From an uncultured Pseudoxanthomonas sp. (GTDB lineage: Bacteria; Pseudomonadota; Gammaproteobacteria; Xanthomonadales; Xanthomonadaceae), in the NCBI RefSeq assembly GCF_946886695.1, contig NZ_CAMPJD010000085.1:1-7789 (forward strand): 7,789 bases of DNA, read 5' to 3'. The notes below the pieces were generated by a model that was given only the letters and a program-made list of their open reading frames with translations, was not told where the DNA came from and ran no database searches. The position numbers and the translations under genes are program-made. Shown here piece after piece: positions 4,742 to 7,789 of this stretch; position 1 is the first letter of the stretch; each line of letters starts with the position of its first letter.

Positions 4742-7540
4742 TCAATCGCTGTCCTCGTCGTGGCGTGCGAACACCAGTCCGCGCTCCTCGCGGATCACGC
4801 CCTCCATCGCCGCCACCGCCGCCTCGTCGGCGCTGGGCGCCGGCGCCAGCGACGGCAATTCGACCGTACGGGCGCTGCGCGGCTCGGCGCCTTCGGGCGT
4901 GAACTTGGTGATCTGCTTCCACGAGCGGGCCAGGGCATCGGCGAACACCAGCAGCAGGTCGCCGGGCCTGCCCATGCGCAGCGCGGCGTCGATGGCCTGC
5001 TGTTCGTCGGGGATCTGCTCGATCGCCGTCTCGGCCACGCCCGCCGCCTGCAGCGCGCGGGCGATGATCCGCGGCACTTCGTCGCCGTCGCGGCCGCGCA
5101 GGCTGTCGTCGCGCTTGACCACGTAGTGGTCAAAGCGACCGGCCACCGCACGGGCGATGTCCTGGATGTCCTCGTCGCGGCGGTCGCCGGGCGCGGCCAC
5201 CACCACGATCCGGCGCCCGGCCACCTCCAGGCGCTGGGCCAGATCGGCCATCATCCCCACCGCGTGCGCGTTGTGAGCGTAATCCATCACCACCTTGAAC
5301 GGATGCTCGTCGTACACGTTCATCCGGCCGGGGGCCTGGAAGAAGGTGGTGTCGAACGTGCGCAGGCCCTGGCGGATTGCGTCGAGCTTGATGCCCAGCG
5401 AGAACGCCATGGCCGCGGCGAACATGGCGTTCTGCACGTTGTGCAGCGCACGGCCTTCGAGCGTGGCTGGGACGAGGTGCGTCCACATCAACGGGATGTG
5501 GCTGCCCTTGTCGTACAGCGTGATCATGTGGCCGTTGACGCCGGCCTCGAGGGCGCAGGCGCGGCCACCGGCGCGGATGTGCTCGCGCACCAGCGCATGC
5601 GACGGGTTCATCGTCACGTAGCAGATGGTCTTCGCATCGGTGTAGCCCGACATCTTCAGCACGTTGACGTCGTCGGCGTTGAGGACCGCGCAGTCCTTGG
5701 CCACCTCGACCACGATGCGCTTGATCTCCGCCAGCTGTTCCAGCGTATCGATGCCCTTGAGGCCCAGGTGGTCGGCGGCGATGTTGATCACCGCGCCCAC
5801 GTCCACTTCCGGTACGCCCATGCCGGCGCGCAACAGGCCGCCGCGCGCGGTTTCCAGCACCGCCAGGTCGATGTGTGGATCGGACAGCACCATCCGCGCC
5901 GACACCGGACCGGTCATGTCGCCTTCCACCGTGCGCTGGCCGTCGATGTAGACGCCGTCGGTGGTGGTCAGGCCCGGCGTGTAGCCGGCCATCTTGGTGA
6001 TGTGGGCGAGCATGCGCGCGGTGGTGGTCTTGCCATTGGTGCCTGTGACCGCCGCGATCGGTACGCGCGAGGGCGTGCCCGGCGGGAACAGCATGTCGAT
6101 CACCGGGCCGGCGGCGTCGCGCGGGGTGCCTTCGCTGGGCGCGACGTGCATGCGGAAACCCGGCGCGGCGTTCACTTCGCAGATGGCGCCGCCGATGTTC
6201 TTGTAACTCTCGGCGATGTTGGGGCTGATGAAGTCCACGCCGCCCACGTCCAGGCCGATCGCGCGCACTGCGCGCACCGCCATGTCGCGGTTGTCGGGGT
6301 GGATGACGTCGGTGACGTCGGTGGCGGTGCCGCCGGTGGACAGGTTGGCGGTAGAGCGCAGGAACACCACCTCGCCTTCCTTCGGCACCGAGTCGGCGGT
6401 GTAGCCGACGCGCTCCATCATCAGGTTCGCTTCGCGATCGAGTTCGAGGCGCGTGAGCACCTTCTCGTGGCCGACGCCGCGGCGCGGGTCCTGGTTCACG
6501 ATTTCGACGAGCTCGGTGATGGCCTTGCAGCCATCACCGACCACGTGGCCCGGCGTGCGCCGGGTGGCCGCGACCAGTTCGCCATTGACCACCAGCAGGC
6601 GGTGGTCGGCGCCTTCCTGGAAGGTTTCCACGATCACCGAGCGCGAATGCTCGCGTGCGGCATCGAACGCGGCGCGGATCTCGTCGTCGCCGGTGATGTT
6701 GATGGTGATGCCGCGGCCATGGTTGCCGTTGTAGGGCTTGAGCACTACCGGCCCGCCGAGCCGTTGCGCGGCCTTGACCGCTTCGGTCTGGCTGGTGACC
6801 AGGTGTTGCCGCGGTACCGGCAGGCCGAGCGAGCCGAGGATCTTGTTGGTCTCTTCCTTGTCGCTGGCCAGTTCGACCGAGATGTGGGGCGTCTTGCCGG
6901 TGATGGTGGCCTGGATGCGCTGCTGGTACTTGCCGTGGCCGAATTGCACCAGCGACTGGTTGTTGAGCCGCAGCCAGGGGATGCCGCGCTCTTCGGCCGC
7001 GCGCACCAGCGAGGCGGTGGACGGCCCCAGCGCGCGTCGCTGGGCGTAGCGGATGAAATCGTCGCGCGCCGGTTCCCAGTCCCAGTCCTCGGGCACGCTG
7101 CCGGCGGGGCGGACCCCTTCGGGCAGCAGCGAGCACAGCAGGCGCAGCGCCAGTTCGCCCGCGGCGATGCCTTCCTCACGCTGGGCGTATTCGTAGACCA
7201 CGGTGTAGACGCCCGGCCGGCCGTCGACGCTGCGGGTCTTGCCGAAGGTGACGTCCTCGCCGGCGATGTTCTGGAGTTCGATCGCCACGTGTTCGAGCAC
7301 GTGGCCCAGCCAGGTGCCTTCGCCCTCGCGCATGCGGCGCAGGAAGCCGCCGGGCTCGCGGTAGGAACAGCCGTGCTCGGCCAGGCTTGGCACGGCGGCC
7401 ACCAGGCCGTCGATGAAGCCGGGGCCCAGGCGCGCGGTGGGCCACTGTTCCAGTTCGCCCAGGTCCAGCAGCAGCCGGATCACCGGGAAGTGCGCATGCT
7501 GCGATGGGCCAACGTAGACGGAGCGTTCGAGGATGCGCAT
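4742..7540 (-). CDS. cphA: Cyanophycin synthetase (CphA1 type)
   Basis: CphA polymerises Asp and Arg to cyanophycin (a poly-Asp backbone with Arg on each side chain), using two ATP per repeat. At 932 residues it is longer than the roughly 870-900 typical of the family. Domains in order are an N domain (about 1-160) with HxxEHxxxE at His80-Glu83-His84-Glu88; an ATP-grasp domain (about 165-485) that adds Asp, with DKEETNKIL 227-235, VLKPYNGNHGRGITI from 266 (Lys268, His274) and metal-binding EVNAAPGFRMH 455-465; and a Mur-ligase domain (about 490-882) that adds Arg, with GTNGKTTT 500-507, ETARGGLLRAG 563-573, PGRM 737-740, DYAHN 753-757, GDRRDED 785-791 and DDSLRGR 811-817. All motifs are intact. 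About 50 extra C-terminal residues are Pro/Ala-rich, then acidic. The start at 7540 has a good ribosome-binding site (AAGGGAA) 8 nt upstream. It lies 21 nt after the cyanophycinase gene and is surely co-transcribed with it. Confidence 0.96.
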   Translation of the reverse strand: MRILERSVYVGPSQHAHFPVIRLLLDLGELEQWPTARLGPGFIDGLVAAVPSLAEHGCSYREPGGFLRRMREGEGTWLGHVLEHVAIELQNIAGEDVTFGKTRSVDGRPGVYTVVYEYAQREEGIAAGELALRLLCSLLPEGVRPAGSVPEDWDWEPARDDFIRYAQRRALGPSTASLVRAAEERGIPWLRLNNQSLVQFGHGKYQQRIQATITGKTPHISVELASDKEETNKILGSLGLPVPRQHLVTSQTEAVKAAQRLGGPVVLKPYNGNHGRGITINITGDDEIRAAFDAAREHSRSVIVETFQEGADHRLLVVNGELVAATRRTPGHVVGDGCKAITELVEIVNQDPRRGVGHEKVLTRLELDREANLMMERVGYTADSVPKEGEVVFLRSTANLSTGGTATDVTDVIHPDNRDMAVRAVRAIGLDVGGVDFISPNIAESYKNIGGAICEVNAAPGFRMHVAPSEGTPRDAAGPVIDMLFPPGTPSRVPIAAVTGTNGKTTTARMLAHITKMAGYTPGLTTTDGVYIDGQRTVEGDMTGPVSARMVLSDPHIDLAVLETARGGLLRAGMGVPEVDVGAVINIAADHLGLKGIDTLEQLAEIKRIVVEVAKDCAVLNADDVNVLKMSGYTDAKTICYVTMNPSHALVREHIRAGGRACALEAGVNGHMITLYDKGSHIPLMWTHLVPATLEGRALHNVQNAMFAAAMAFSLGIKLDAIRQGLRTFDTTFFQAPGRMNVYDEHPFKVVMDYAHNAHAVGMMADLAQRLEVAGRRIVVVAAPGDRRDEDIQDIARAVAGRFDHYVVKRDDSLRGRDGDEVPRIIARALQAAGVAETAIEQIPDEQQAIDAALRMGRPGDLLLVFADALARSWKQITKFTPEGAEPRSARTVELPSLAPAPSADEAAVAAMEGVIREERGLVFARHDEDSD

Positions 7541-7548
7541 GCAGGATG

Positions 7549-7555
7549 TTCCCTT
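7549..7555 (-). promoter_or_regulatory. Ribosome-binding site of cphA
   Basis: The minus-strand sequence AAGGGAA lies 8 nt before the ATG at 7540, inside the 21-nt gap after the cyanophycinase stop. It fixes the cphA start and contrasts with the weak site of the ligase gene downstream. Confidence 0.65.
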
Positions 7556-7561
7556 GTCGGA

Positions 7562-7789
7562 TCAGGTCTTGCGGGTAGCCAGTCGGCCGGCCGAAGCCCG
7601 CCGCGTATGCAGGTTGAAGGTGGCGCCGGCGATCAGGATATGGACGCCCAGCCCCAGCAGGCACACGGGATCGTCCTCGCCGGCCTGGGCCATCGAGGAG
7701 AACTGCAGGTCGTGGGCGTCGACCACGGTGACCGCACCGCTGCCTTCGACTTCGAGCGTATCGTCGGGGGAGATGAAGGCAGCGGTGTC
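7562..7789 (-). CDS. cphB: Cyanophycinase, C-terminal fragment (gene runs off the right edge)
   Basis: Only the last 75 codons and the TGA stop are present. The frame reads DTAAFISPDDTLEVEG, then SGAVTVVDAHDL, then LGLGVHILIAGATFNLHTRR. This fits the remembered tail of CphB-type cyanophycinases: an EDTA-like segment, a G-x-GAVxVVD strand, a short polar stretch, then LxxHxLxxGxxFDLxTRR. Cyanophycinase is a serine-type exopeptidase that releases beta-Asp-Arg dipeptides from the polymer; its catalytic residues lie beyond the window. The last 11 residues after HTRR are Ala/Arg/Thr-rich and probably unstructured. The call rests on the tail pattern plus its position 21 nt upstream of cphA; alone the fragment would be weak evidence. 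Confidence 0.8.
   Translation of the reverse strand, partial: DTAAFISPDDTLEVEGSGAVTVVDAHDLQFSSMAQAGEDDPVCLLGLGVHILIAGATFNLHTRRASAGRLATRKT

Noticed and set aside
3268..4902. 544-codon plus-strand open frame
   Set aside because: It lies antisense to the ligase gene and the cphA end, has low-complexity Ala/Gly/Val/Gln composition and no motifs; the opposite strand carries clear Mur-ligase motifs.
4742..7540. Frameshift or degraded domain in CphA
   Set aside because: All three domains read through in one frame with every key motif intact.

Overview
The window comes from a chromosome of uniformly high GC content with strong G/C bias at third codon positions. The protein sequences (a GlmS of the standard bacterial type, a proteobacterial cyanophycin locus and a MacA/HlyD-like adaptor) suggest a gammaproteobacterium, most likely of the Lysobacteraceae (Xanthomonadaceae). 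That placement is inferred from remembered sequence character, not from a search. No tRNA, rRNA, CRISPR array, insertion sequence or sign of recent transfer is visible.

Layout, left to right. (1) Positions 1-888, minus strand: the first 296 codons of a periplasmic adaptor (membrane fusion) protein, cut by the left window edge. (2) Positions 889-1073: a divergent intergenic region dense in regulatory sequence. Read on the minus strand it holds a near-consensus sigma-54 (-24/-12) promoter, a perfect match to the IHF consensus just upstream of it, and further upstream an 82-bp cluster of eight TGTCCG/CGGACA hexamers, including three inverted-repeat pairs, at distances typical of enhancer sites for an NtrC-family activator. 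A weak glmS promoter probably lies under the same cluster on the plus strand. (3) Positions 1074-2900, plus strand: complete glmS (glucosamine-6-phosphate synthase). (4) Positions 2902-7789, minus strand: three genes in one direction, the C-terminal end of a cyanophycinase (cphB), a full-length cyanophycin synthetase (cphA), and a second, smaller Mur-ligase-type protein paralogous to the C-terminal half of CphA. glmS and this last gene converge with one base between their stop codons.

How they work together. CphA polymerises aspartate and arginine into cyanophycin, a nitrogen and carbon reserve, and CphB cleaves the polymer to beta-Asp-Arg dipeptides, so the minus-strand run is a make-and-break storage locus. 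The third gene has the Mur-ligase motifs of CphA but no ATP-grasp module, and an N-terminal domain of about 185 residues that I do not recognise. It is the best candidate here for an uncharacterised function. GlmS makes glucosamine-6-phosphate for cell-wall and LPS precursors and is not obviously linked to the storage locus. The adaptor gene appears to be controlled separately by sigma-54.
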